A stretch of DNA of 64,000 nucleotides from Ichthyophthirius multifiliis. Lineage: Eukaryota > Ciliophora > Oligohymenophorea > Hymenostomatida. Positions 52,039 to 64,000 of this stretch are shown here, piece after piece. The translations under genes were made by a program, and so were the position numbers. Position 1 is the first letter of the stretch, and the number at the start of each line of letters is the position of its first letter. The notes beneath the pieces were generated by a model. The model saw only the letters and a list, made by a program, of their open reading frames with translations. It ran no database searches and was not told where the DNA came from. The stretch covers positions 56,967 through 120,966 of the forward strand of contig NW_004086100.1 of assembly GCF_000220395.1 (NCBI RefSeq), in the 5' to 3' direction.

Positions 52039-52082
<44 letters not shown>

Positions 52083-53163
52083 TTATTATATATTTAATGT
52101 TTTTAATATCTTATTAATAAATCATTTATCTTTATAAAAATAAATTTAATTTTATACATTATTTTTTATTTATTTATATTTCTTATATAAAATAATATTT
52201 AATTTAATTTTATATTAAATTAATTTTTTATTTAAAATATATATTTATTTTTATATAAATTTAATCTAAAAATATTTTTTAACAAATTTGCCAATAAATT
52301 TATTTTAAAGAATCTTATAAATTTTTATATATGTATTTTTTTATAATAAATTCATAAAATATTTAAATGTTTCCTTTTTCAGTAGATTTATTAACTTTGA
52401 AAATCTATGCAAATTATTTTATTTTACATAATTATTTTAAATCTTAAATTATTAAATTTATTTATTCTTTTAGAAATTAAGATAAAAATATATATTATTA
52501 ATTATATATTATATTTTATTTATAATAGTTTTATGTTAGTGTTATTTTGTATTTTTCAATAAAAAAATTTTAAAAAAATTTGTAGTTTTATAAATGTCAT
52601 TTTTTTTAATATATAAACATTAATATATATTATAATTTAAATTACCATTTTATTGTATTTGAATTTAATTAGTTTATTTATTTATTTTTAATTATATATC
52701 AAAAAAACATAATTTATTATTATAATAAATTATTAGAAAAAATTATTTTTAATATCTTATGTATATAATTTTATTGTTATTATAATATAATATTAAAAAT
52801 TATATATATCAATTTATTAATTTAAATATCACATAACTATCTAATTTAATGTTGAACAAAAAAAAAAAAATCTTAAATTTCTTTCTATTTATATGTTTAA
52901 TTTTAAATCTTTTAAATTAATTCATCTAAAATAGTGTTTATATTAAAATAAGAAGTTTTTTATTACATAAAAATAATATTAATTAGTATGAATTTATATT
53001 GTTTATGGTAAAAACTGTTATTCAATCATTTTAATATATTTAAAAAAAAATTCTTTTATATATTTCTAATTTTTGTTTCGTGGTTACATTGCTCTATTTT
53101 TAATTTTAGTAGCAATAACAATATATTAATAAAAAACAGGAAAATAACAAATCACATTATAAT
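51882..53163. other. AT-rich intergenic region between convergent genes
   Basis: Contains an (AT)n run at 52040-52081 and long A/T-only stretches. No frame with coding-like composition. Confidence 0.6.
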
Positions 53164-55387
53164 TCAAGTATATTAATAGATAATTTATATATTTTTAAGA
53201 GCATATAAATTTTAATTGGATATTGATTATTTATTTTTGAAGTGATTGACTATTTAATATAGTGGATTGAAAATATTGTTTCTTTTATTTAATTTATTAT
53301 ATAACTATGAAAAAAATAAATATATATTAAAGATATTATTGTATTAATACATAAGAATTTATAAAACCTCAAAAATATATTGATAAATTTTATTTAAATA
53401 AAATATATAATAAAAAAGAATTTTCAAATTTTTTTCTAAAAAAAAGATAATTTATTTTAATTCAAATAATTATTTAAAATTATTAATAAAGTTTTTATTT
53501 TTTTGTATTATTTAAAATATTTTTTTTGAAATTTATAATTATTACTTTTTAAAATACCTATAAATAATTTTATAAACATATTTTAACTAAATTTTAATAC
53601 AAATTTATATATATTTTTCTTCATTAAATTTCAATCTTTTTTTATTATTTTATAATTTTATTAAAAAATTAGATTTATTTACATTATCTTAACTATTGAT
53701 TTTGCACTATTATTAGAATATTTATTAATTATAAAGTATAGTTTACTTCAACTCTTTGTTCTTTTTTAAATATTGAAAATATATACTTTTTTATTAATAT
53801 TTTTTTAAAAAAAACCTGCTATTTTAAAAATTGAAAATAATCCAATAATAATGCCTCATCACATTCTAACCATTATTATAGTGAAAAATTATCATCTTTA
53901 CTGAGTTGCAAAAAGGAAGAAGATAATACTTAATTTTATTTCTATAATTATAGTTCTATTGATTATTAGTTTGAGAATCCTGTATTTTATTATTTTAGTT
54001 TTTATAATTCTAAAGAGTTTTTATCAGTTTAATATAATTCTTAATTTTTAAAATTTTTTTCATTATTACATACAAAATTTATTTCAGAATTAATTTCTTC
54101 TATGTTTTCCTATAAAACTTCTTTTTCTCTTTATAATATTTTTATGTTGTTTTCATATTCTTCCAATTTATCTATTGGAAAAGTTACATAATTTTATATT
54201 TTTGTTATGGAGAATTTTAATTACTTATTGTATATTTTTTATAATAAATTTAATGTTTTTTCTAATAATGCATATTTTTTAGTTATTATATATTTTCTTT
54301 TAGCTTCTTTTATTTTTTTTTCTAATTCTAAATTTACTAAAGACTAAATTATATATTAAAAAATATTTTATAAATTGTTTTTACTTAAGTTTTCATAATG
54401 TGTTCATTAATTATGGATTAAGAATCTTTTTTTTATTCTTTTTAATTTAATGTATATTTATTATTATTTTATATTTATTATAATAATGTGTTTAAAAAAT
54501 GCCTTTACTTCATTTATTTATTTCTGTTGAAAATTTTTATTAAAATTTTAAACATTATATAAATCTAATATTTTCTTTAATTATTTATTTATTAAAATAT
54601 TTAAAGTTTTTATTTTGCTGTTTATTATATTTTTTTAAATGCAATTTTCTTTTATTCTAAGAACATATTATTTGTAAATTAGATAAAATACTATTTTTTT
54701 TTAAAAAAAAATTATTTAAAAAATAATGTTTTTTTTTTCTAACAAATGATTTTAATCTTTGATTTCTTTTAGAAAATTTGATAATTGTAATATTGCTTTT
54801 TGAATCGCATTTATATTATTTTATTTATTCAAAAGCGTATAAATGTTATTTTGATATTCTGTAACTTAATACTTTTTCCTATATTAATCATAAATAAGTA
54901 TATTTTTTTTTTTTTGTTAAATTAAAAATAAATTTACTATAATACATAAACTATATTTCTTCTCCATTATAGTTATTATGTTTTTTTAAAAATTAGGTTT
55001 ACTCTTTTCCTTTAAAAAACATAATAATAATGTTTAAAGCTATTAATTTAAACTCAAATTTGATATATTTTATTAATCATTAATCATATAAAATGGAAAA
55101 TATTCATTAAATTTGTTTATAATATTCTATTGCGCATATTTATAATATATGGAGATTAGCTTTTTAAGTTTGTTTTTCAAATACTCATTTTAATGCATTT
55201 TTATTTTATTAAAATATTTTTTTAAATGTGAATTAAATATACTAAATAAAATTTTTAACTTCAATTCAAGTAATTATAATTTATTGTCTTTAATAAAATT
55301 TGTTAATTTATGCTAATATTAAAGTTGATACATTTAATTTAAATTATGGCAATTTAACTTTTTTTAGATTTCTTTTTACTAATCCAT
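53164..55387 (-). CDS. Long coiled-coil protein
   Basis: Starts MDQQKEIQKKLNCHNLNQMY at 55387 and stays open through YLKNKLKKLISIYYKYAQQN and YDQYRKKYQVTEYQNNIYTL. It then reads LLNKQNNINAIQKAILQLSN and FLKEIKDQNHLLEK. Middle exons, separated by introns at about 54355-54410 and 54435-54520, carry LELEKKIKEAKRKYIITKKY, LEEYENNIKILQREKEVLQE and SEINFVCNNEKN. These are strong heptad patterns. The penultimate part has QLSKDDNFSLQQWLECDEAL. After an intron at about 53768-53822 the frame runs to LYALKNIQIIYQYT with TGA at 53164-53166. The heptad-rich layout suggests a cytoskeletal or basal-body structural protein, but no family is recognised. The 3' end is the least certain part, because very AT-rich sequence stays open by chance. 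Confidence 0.55.
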
Positions 55388-57014
55388 AAATAATACTTCA
55401 AGTTTATATTTTTATTTTATTTATATAATATTAAAATTTTATTTTTAGAAATTTCAATTTTTTTTATTTATTTTTTAAAAATTAGATTTTTGTAAATTTC
55501 GTATTTAAAAATTATAGTTTTGTTTAATATTTCATAATAATTTACTTTTTATATTAATTAATAACTAATATATATATAAATTTATAAAATAAAATTCATG
55601 AAAAAATAAATAAAGCAAATAAAAAATTAGTATTATTTTAAACAAGTTTTATTTAAAAAGTAATAAAAGTTATTAAATATACATTGTAATAAATTATATC
55701 AGTTAAGTTAATTAAATAAAAATATTTAATGCAAACTAAAAAAATATCAAATATAAAATTTTCATAATTAATCATATTTATTTTAAATAATAGTAATTTT
55801 TTTATTTCAAAACATTCAATTTTATTTTTTATGTATAAATATTTTTTTTATATAATTTAAACATCTGTAATTTTTATATGGGAAATTTTATTTACAATAA
55901 TTCTATTTATCTCAAAACTAAAAAAAAATTAAATAATTTTAATCTTTTTTTATTTTTTGGTTATAACCCAATCATCATTTTTATTTAATAATTATAAATC
56001 TATATTTTTTAAAGTTTTTTTATTTATAAAATTATTATTATTTATTTTAAATAATTATACGAAGTTATACGAGACGATAGTAATAGTATTATATTCAATT
56101 TTTAAAACTAAGATATTATGTATTATTCTTATAAATAATTACTCTTTTTATTAATTTTTTAATAATTTTAATTAAATATATATATCAATTATTATTATTA
56201 ATACAGTTTTTTTTATTTAATATTTTGTTTATGAGATAAATTTAAGTTTGATATTTAAAAATGTGCAAAAACTTTTTAGACTATCATTATCTGTTTCAGA
56301 ATATTCCTCTCAACTTTTCTTTTCTTGTATTAAGATATTAAGAAATATTTTATTTTCATATAATTGTGTTTATGCTTAAAAATAATTATATTTTTGAGGA
56401 TTTTAAAGATTTATTTATTACTTTCCTTTTAAATATGTTACCCTATAGTATTTATTAAAAAAAATTTGATTATTTTATTCTTAATAATAATCAAATAAAT
56501 TATTTTTATTTTTCTTATTTTTCCTTCTTTGAAATTTAATTACTTTCGTTTTAATTAATAGTATTTACTTATATATAGTTTCAGAAAAAATATGAATTTT
56601 TTTAAGATTTTTTTCTTAAAAAATAATAGTTTTGGATTATTTTAAAAAGAGTTTTAATAGAATTAATTTTTAAATTTTAAAATTTTTTAATAATACCATT
56701 TGGATTTTTTTTTTTTAATAAAAAAAGCTTAATATTTTATTTTATGTTAAAGAATGTTTTTTTCAATGTTTTTTTTATATTTTTATCCTTAATCTAAAAA
56801 ATAATGTTAATTTATTAATTATTTTTTATTTTTATAATTAATATATATTTTTCTTTACTATAATTAATAGAAATTTTATATTTAATGACCTTTTTATTTA
56901 CAAGCAGCTTATTATATATTTAATTAGTTATCTTACATTAATATTTAATTTTTTATTGTTAAAAAAGTCTTCTTATTTTAAGTAAATTATTAAAAAACTT
57001 CTAAAAATAAATAA
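55388..57014. other. AT-rich region, possibly with 3' exons of the adjacent channel gene
   Basis: A minus-strand frame from about 56310 downward stays open for over 200 codons and starts with EEYSETDNDSLKSFCTFLN. That is protein-like and could be the C-terminal part of the channel gene ending upstream. I cannot connect the frames, so it is left unassigned. Confidence 0.35.
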
Positions 57015-58330
57015 CATAAGAAATGAGAGATATCTATAAATTTAGCTTTTTTTTTCTAGGATATTTTTTATTCCAAAATCATATTATTTTATATTCCCTT
57101 ATTTTAAATTAAAATTATATTATTTTATTATCCTTTTTAAAAAATAATGTTATCCTTTGTAAAATATTATTCCTTTAATTATCAATATTATTTATTAAAA
57201 AAACAAACTGCTAAATAATAAAAACATTTCCATAATATTTTTCATTTAAATTATTTATTAATTTATAGCCTTAAAAAAATAAGTTTTTTATTTTTTTATA
57301 AAGAAAGATAATTTTTTTTTTTTAAGATAATTATTAAATTTATTAATTATAAGATAATTATTATAAAATATTTTTTAATTTTATATATTATAAAAAAAAA
57401 TATTATATAAGTAAAATATACATGTATCAAAAATAAAATAAAAATTATTAAATATTTACTTTTAATTTAAAGTTTATTTATAATTATCTTAAGCAATAGA
57501 ACTAATAATATATAAAAAATATGCAAATATTCCACTAATTAAAAACTAGAACAAAAATAAGAAAATAATTTTTCTTAATGAAAAACTGGATGAATATCCC
57601 CTAGTCCAATAATAGCCATTGTCGTAATAATTATATAAATACTATTTAGAAACTAATTGATTATTCATCATCCAATTAATTTAATTAAATCAAATTATTA
57701 ATAGAAAGCATCAAAGCAGCAAAGAAAATACAGGTTATAAATGAAAAAGAAAAAAAATTAGAAAAAAAAACATTAAAAATTATTTATTATTTAAAATATT
57801 TTGGATATAATTGTATATTTGTATATTTGTAATTATTAAATAAAAAAATTCTATATCTTTATTAAATATATAAAATTTGATAAAAACGCTATTATATTAT
57901 TGTTAGAAATCTAATTTAAAATAATAAATATAACATTAGGCTAGTAGTTTATAAAAAAATAGAATCTGATTATTTATTTATCAATTAAAAATAAAGAATA
58001 TAAAAGTTATTAATAGTATATCATATAAAATATCTATTTCTATAGAAAATAAATTCTGAACACTTAAAAAACTAAAAGTATATAAAAATGAAATATAATA
58101 TACAATATTTTAGATATTATTAATACTAGAATTAATATTTTCCATAAAATAAGATATTTATTTCCTAATATTAAAAAAAGCTTGTGGAACCGGAATTAAT
58201 TCTGCTAAAAATATTTAATTTTTTAAACTTATGTAATAATTTTTTATCAAATTTATTTTTTAAATTCTTCCCATATGCCTTAATCTTAGATTTATGTAAT
58301 ATTTATATGATTATATTGGGTTAAATATTT
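57015..58330 (-). CDS. Second cation channel, frame-disrupted (possible pseudogene)
   Basis: A K+-channel-like pore is clear: FLNSIYIIITTMAIIGLGDI + HPV (57588-57650), preceded by an S5-like helix (CIFFAALMLSI) and followed by S6 (FLISGIFAYFLYIISSIAQD). Further on, GIIFYKGQ near 57153-57173 resembles the start of a cyclic-nucleotide-binding domain. The N-terminal part (LAELIPVPQAFFN, VYYISFLYTFSFLSVQNLFS) contains hydrophobic helices. S5, the pore helix and S6 sit in three different frames, with breaks near 57650-57668 and in the A5 run at 57569-57573. Each needs one extra base and no good splice sites explain them. The filter is GLGD rather than GYGD. Either assembly errors or decay; both ends are uncertain. 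Confidence 0.55.
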
Positions 58331-58819
58331 TATGAAAACACAATTTATTTTATTTTTTTACAATTGTAATATTATTATTGTTACTTATAAAAATAGTTAA
58401 TATGCATTTAGTCTTTAAGTTTATTTAGATTGTATTTGATTTTTTTTGTTCTCATTAAATGTTTATTTTTTTATTTATAGTATTTTATTGTTGGAATTGA
58501 ATTTTAATTATAGAAATAAGTTTTATTTATATATTTATTATGTAAAATATATGATTATCTTTTTTTAAAAGAATAGTTTTTGATTACTATTTTACAAAAT
58601 AAACATAAAATATTTTTTTTTAAATATGTTATTAATAAATATTTATAGAATACTATAAAAATATAAATTTAAATTTATAAAGGAAAAATATTTATAAAAT
58701 TCAAAAGAAATTTAAAAAATTTTGAATATTCCAAAACACATTTTAATTACATATTTTTTTATTTTTAAATTAAAAATTTTTTAAAAATAAAATATTAACT
58801 TTTTATAAATAAAAAATCT
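58331..58819. other. Divergent intergenic spacer
   Basis: AT-rich; separates the minus-strand channel from the plus-strand kinase-like gene. Nothing else seen. Confidence 0.5.
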
Positions 58820-61391
58820 ATGTAAACAGAAAAATTAGTTTTTAATTAATATAATGTAGACATTAATTTAAAAGAAATAGATTGGTCTAATGTTTTTTCA
58901 AGATATCTTTAAAATTAGTATTAAGAGTTATTTTTTTTGGAAGAATTAAATGATATTCATTCAAAAAGTTAACTTTTTTATTTTCTTAAAGGTTTACTTT
59001 AAGAATTAGAAATATAAGGAGAATATTCTTAAACATAAAAATCTTTTTAAACATATATTTAAGGTTTTAAATATAACTAAGATGCTTTATGTGCTTATAA
59101 ATTGGCCATAATATATTCTAGAAAGTAAAATGAACTAAATATTCCAGTACAAAAAAAGTTTTATAAATGATACTTTTATAGATTTAATAAATAAAATTTA
59201 TATAATATTTTAATTTTTATAAAAAATAAAAGATTGATAATTAAAGATCATTTTTTTTTTTATTATGTAGTGCAAGTCTTTTAAATATATAGTACAGTTA
59301 AAATTTTATATAAATATAAAGCGACTTAAAAAAATTCTTAAAGATTTATGCAGAAGGAATTGAGATTTTTGAAATACTAATGAATATTTATGGTTCTATT
59401 TACCTAGAATAATATGATCAAAATAAATTAAAATAATTGTTTTATATTTAATATTGTGAAGAAAAATCTGATTAATAAAATCATTTATAAAATTTTTTGA
59501 ACTAATATGAAATAAAAAATGAGTGTTAATTTATATTATTATTTCAGATATTAATTAAAAAACAAATCAATTCTCCGAATGATATTGAACGAATTGTTTA
59601 TATAGCCAAAGATACACCAAATTTAATTATGTAAAGAGTTATTGAAATTTTAGTTAAGGATATTTAAATTTTTGAAAAAGATAATATTTTACCTGAAGAT
59701 CTTTTTTATTTTAATTTCAAAATCCTTTTTTTTGAAATATATTTGTTTTTAAAAAATTTCTACGATATTTAAACAGATGATGAAAGTTGGAAATTTATCT
59801 CAAATATTAATAATATTATTTGTTAGGCTTAAACTAATAATAAATATTTGAAAGTGTTTTCAATAAGAACTAAAAGTAAAATTTTTGAAAAAGGTTTTGG
59901 TGAATAAATTGATTTTTAAAAAGCTTTAGATGCTTAAAATGAAGAAATTTCTTTTTTTTTTAAGAAAAGAATAATAGTGGAGCTTATGCTAATTATTAAG
60001 TTGCTAATCTTAAATAAAGGCTTAAATATGATTAGTAAAAAAATTATATTTAAATACTTATATAATAATTTTTTGTTATAATAAGAAATGAAATAAATAA
60101 ATAGTTTTAGGAAAGCCTAGAATTATTTTAATAAAGATTAAATTGCTCAAATAGTAATACTTAAGATAAATTTTATTGTATGTATTATATTATAAGAATA
60201 ATTTAAAAGTATAATAAAGATAATATTACAATTGATTAAATATAATAAAAATAAAAATAAGTATTAGATTTTTATTCCGAAAACAAAAATACCTTTAATA
60301 AATTTAAGACTTTATAATTTTATGCTATAAAAGAAAAATTACTATTCTAGTAAAAATGTATTCGTATGTAAATTGATTTATTAAAAGATTTTAATGATTA
60401 TTTACTTTAAATAAAAAATAATAATTTTTATTCTGTATTTGACTTTTCAAGCTTAGTTATTTTAGAATAAATAAGCTAATTATCATATGAGGGATTACTA
60501 TTATAAGAAAAAAAGTAAACAAACACAGAATTAATCATTTAAAATTTCAAATCTTATTAGAAAAATAAAGAATTGATAAAAAATAATAAATTTAGTATTC
60601 CAGTAATAATAAAGAAGATAATGATAAATAGTAAGGAAAAATTTTAAGAAATAAAGGACTTTTTTGGGATTTAAAATTAATTAGAAAATTATAAAATAGT
60701 TTAAATAAAAAAAATATCATATTAAATAATTCCATCTAATATAATAGAATTATATTTAATATCAGATTTTTATTTATTTAATTTATATAAGTCAATTTAA
60801 TTTAACTATTTATATGATTTAAAAGAAAAATTAATATTCTGTATAAAATTATGTGAAAATTTATAGACAATTTAAGATAACAATATATTCAATATATTTA
60901 TGAAGCCTTCTAATATTTTATTTAATATAAAAAATGAACCTTTTTTTGATATTTTTAATTCATAAAATAACAATAATGAAACTATATAAATACATTATAG
61001 TTATACTGCTCCTGAAATTATAAACTAGTTTTCTAAAAAAAAGATTATTTATAATTCCGAAGCTAATATTTGGAGTTTAGGAATGATTTTTTAATATATT
61101 TTCTTTTTTTTTAATGTTAACGAAAACAATATTATTATAATTGATACAGAGGATTTTAAAATAAATTACTATTTACTTGGTAGTAATTTTTATTTAGATT
61201 AAATAAAAGAAATTATTGAATAAATGATTAAATATAAATCTTTATAAAGAATAAAATTAAATTAGGTTAAAAAATTTTTAAATGATATATTAAATTAATA
61301 TAATAATCAAAATAAATAAGGAATAGAGTAAAATTATATTAATTATTATTTATATAAAAATGATTTAGCTAATATAAACAATAACATTTGA
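58820..61391 (+). CDS. Large helical protein with degenerate protein-kinase-like C-terminus
   Basis: Starts MQTEKLVFNQYNVDINLKEI. The N-terminal two thirds are helical and repeat-like (DALCAYKLAIIYSRKQNEL; IYAEGIEIFEILMNIYGSIY; DIERIVYIAKDTPNLIMQRV; WKFISNINNIICQAQTNN), loosely resembling TPR/HEAT helices. The C-terminal third looks like the second half of a kinase domain: MKPSNILFNIKNEPFFDIFN, then YTAPEIINQF, then EANIWSLGMIFQYIF, then MIKYKSLQRIKL. The Asp of HRD and the Gly of DFG are not where expected, so catalysis is doubtful. Frame breaks occur at the A7 run 59328-59334 and the T10 run 59952-59961, each needing one extra base. A 24-nt intron at 59158-59181 removes an in-frame TGA. Stop TGA 61389-61391. 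Confidence 0.6.
59158..59181 (+). other. Candidate 24-nt intron
   Basis: GTTTTATAAATGATACTTTTATAG has canonical ends, removes the only TGA in this frame and preserves the frame, joining NIPVQKK to FNKQNLYN. It would be unusually short for this gene set (most introns are 40-110 nt). Confidence 0.4.
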
Positions 61392-63202
61392 AATATTAAA
61401 TATAAATTTATATTATTGTTATGTAGTTTATTTAAATTTTTATTTATATATTAATTAAAAATTTAAAGATATTTTTTTATTAAAAAAAATTTTAAATTAG
61501 AAATAATATAAAAATTAAATATTTAAACATATAATAAAATATTAAAAGACTAAATAAATTATAAAAAAAAATTATATATTTATAAAAATAATTATTATAA
61601 AAAATTTTTATAAAATAATACAAAATATTAATTTTTAATTATATAATTAATAATAAAATAAAAATAAATTATTAAAAATAATATAAGATAATATAAAAAA
61701 AAGGATATTTTTTATATATATTTATATTTTAATATATTATTATATTATATATATACTTAATTATTATTATATATATTTTTATATATATTTTATTTATTTG
61801 TTATTTCAATTTTTTTTTTTTAAATATTAAATAATAATTCTATGTAATTTATATTTATTATTATATTTAAATGTTTATTTATAAAATTTAATGAATTAAT
61901 TCACTTTCATTTACTATACATTTTAAACATAATCTATCGTTTTTTTACTTATTTTATTTTTTAATCTTTTATTTTTGTCTATTTTATTTTTATTTATATT
62001 TGCTTATATAGAAAAATATTTCTTATTATTTTATTTTAATTATATATCTTAATTAAAAATTTTAATATTTCTTTTCTTTTACATTTTCATTTTTAGCCTT
62101 TTTTTATATATTTAAATTTTTTAACATTAATTTTTGATATTAATCATAAATAATTTTACTATTTTTTTTTTATACAAATTATTTGAACATATATAGATTT
62201 TAAATAAGAAACAATTATCATATATAATTAGTGTAATCAATTCATTATTTTTTAATTTTAAAATTATTTATATATATTAATTAATAAAATTAATTTAAAA
62301 AATTTACTAATTATTAGATTATTTTATTCCATAGAATAAAGTATTTCTTGTCACGCCAGTTAATTTTTATTAGAAACATATTTACAATATTAAAATTTAT
62401 ATAATTTAAATAAAAAAAGATTGGTATTATTAAATTAGTTAAAAACATTCTGTATTCTAAAAATAGTTTTAATAATTATAAATATTAATTTATTTAATTT
62501 AAAATAATTATAAAATTTTAGAAATCGTTTTTTTGTTTTAACTAGTTTAGTATATATAATTTACAAGTAAATTATAAAAAATATTCATTTAATTATAGAG
62601 AAAATGATAAATTTATATTTTATATTTTAAATAAATATAAATATTTTGGTATTTTTTTTAAAAAAAATATTAACAGTAAAATAAAAATCATAATTTTTAT
62701 ACATAAATTTAATTTAATTTAATATAATTTCTAATTAAAATTTTACCTTAAATTTTTTAATTTTTTAAAATTACATATTAAAATAATTAAAGTAATTTAC
62801 GATTAAAATAACTTGATATTATAAAAAATTTTAAACAAAAAAAATCTATTAATATAAATTTGTTTTCAAATTTTAAAATAGAAAAATAAAAAATTTATTC
62901 ATATCAATAAGATATTGAGTTTAATTTTTTAAAAAGTACTCTACAATAATGCCTGCCATAAAGAAAATTAAATTATCTATTAATTAAATTCATAATAAAT
63001 TACTTAAATTAAATGAATCTAATCTTTAAAATGTTTTTTTATTAACCTTTTAAATTAAAATTGATTTAATACTAAAAATATATTTAATATATATAAAAAA
63101 AATTCAATAAAAGAAATTAATAATTTATATATTAAAAAATAAATCCAAGTTAAAAAAAATATATTTTAACCAAATATCATATATAGATAATTTTTTGTTA
63201 AA
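61392..63202. other. Long AT-rich intergenic region
   Basis: Almost pure A/T with poly-A/T and AT runs. No supported coding frame. One slightly GC-richer spot near 62346-62360 (GTCACGCCAG) has no recognisable context. Confidence 0.6.
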
Positions 63203-63925
63203 ATGGATAATTAATAATCTAATATAAATTAATATAATAGTGGATATAACATAAATAATGTAAATAATTAGATTTGCTATTTTAATTAACAAAATTTTTT
63301 AGATAGAAGCAATTTTTATATAAATGATTAAATATTTCATATAAATTTAAATCAAACAAATATTCCAAAAAATAAAGAAAACTTCTTTAAAGAAATTGAT
63401 AATAATTAATAAATGTAAGAAACACAAACTAAAAAACTTATTAGTGGACTTAGCAATGAATAAGAAGAATAAGGGAAAACATCGAAATAAAAAAAGACTA
63501 AAAAATATAAATAGTCAAAATAAAAAAACATATTCAAAAATTTTGGAAAAGCGTTTGTAAATTACATTAAAAATAATTTTATTGCCAGTGAAATAATACA
63601 GTAGAAAATTAATAAAGCAGAATTTTAATTATTTATTTAAATATAACTTAATAATTTATAAAATAAATAAGATTTTATTAAAGGTCTATATATTAATAGA
63701 AATTAAGTTCAAAATCATGATAAAATAAAAAATTATAATAATCTAGTTAAATGTTAATAATTATTTAAATAATTATTAAGGAAATTTTTTTTAGAAAATG
63801 CTATGGAGTATGTTTTAGAAAGCAAAAAATTATAAAACAAAGATATGTATATAAAAATAATTCCTTATATATAAGATTAACTATAAAAAGAAAAATTTGA
63901 AGGTTTCTAATTTAAAATAAAATGA
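63203..63925 (+). CDS. Hypothetical intronless protein, 240 residues
   Basis: A single exon from ATG 63203 (MDNQQSNINQYNSGYNINNV) to TGA 63923-63925. The N-terminal half is Asn/Gln-rich and disordered. A basic patch follows (KQKKTKKYKQSKQKNIF). The C-terminal 110 residues look folded: FKNFGKAFVNYIKNNFIASE, then LFKQLLRKFFLENAMEYVLE, then YIKIIPYIQDQLQKEKFEGF. The layout (disordered leader, basic patch, helical C-terminal domain starting KNFGKAFVNYI) resembles a lineage-specific ciliate family of possible nuclear proteins. That resemblance is an impression, not a family assignment. Confidence 0.65.
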
Positions 63926-64000
63926 TATAATTAATGTATAATAAGATAAAAATAAATATTATAAAAATATAAATAATTAAAAAATAATAAAAAAAATACA

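Noticed and set aside
55957-56154. Plus-strand 65-codon frame
   Set aside because: AT-rich, hydrophobic by composition, no TAA/TAG used as Gln, no conserved pattern.
1-64000. Retroelement, transposase, tRNA or CRISPR signatures
   Set aside because: None recognised. Repeats present are simple AT runs, short coding repeats and one 30-bp duplication.

Overview
The window is about 64 kb of extremely AT-rich DNA (roughly 85% by eye) from a ciliate macronuclear-type genome. Reading frames make sense only if TAA and TAG encode glutamine and TGA is the sole stop. Conserved proteins then read straight through dozens of TAA/TAG codons and end at TGA. The code, the base composition, the short AT-rich GT..AG introns and the Gln/Asn-rich low-complexity proteins point to an oligohymenophorean close to Tetrahymena. 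The very low GC makes Ichthyophthirius multifiliis my best guess (inference, not proven). No tRNA, rRNA, mobile element or CRISPR array was recognised.

Layout. 1-6.7 kb: casein kinase I, a PPP4R2-like phosphatase-4 subunit and a small hypothetical gene (all minus), then peptidyl-tRNA hydrolase 2 (plus). 6.7-9.6 kb: non-coding, with a GC-richer hairpin island near 7.75-8.15 kb. 9.65-20.7 kb: a K+ channel with a cyclic-nucleotide-binding-like domain and a poly-Gln tail, a coiled-coil gene, a C2H2 zinc-finger gene, and two low-complexity minus-strand genes. 21.2-36.0 kb: one axonemal dynein heavy chain gene on the minus strand. 36.7-39.0 kb: a secreted Cys-rich protein and small plus-strand genes. 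39.5-44.8 kb: two coiled-coil/Asn-Gln-rich genes and a Golgi pH regulator (GPHR) homologue, all minus. 45.1-51.9 kb: a Nup155/Nup170 nucleoporin with a long Gln/Asn/acidic tail. 53.2-58.3 kb: a long coiled-coil gene and a second, frame-disrupted cation channel (minus). 58.8-61.4 kb: a protein with a degenerate kinase-like C-terminus. 63.2-63.9 kb: a small complete hypothetical gene.

These are independent nuclear genes, not an operon or a defence island. Themes are cilia (dynein, ion channels), nuclear pore, signalling and organelle housekeeping. The main cross-gene observation is a set of single-base frame breaks. They fall mostly in A/T homopolymers and nearly always need one extra base to restore a conserved or plausible reading. 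That looks like homopolymer undercalling in the source assembly, though decay or programmed slippage cannot be excluded from sequence alone. Many long plus-strand frames inside minus-strand genes are antisense shadows, an artefact of the two-codon reassignment.
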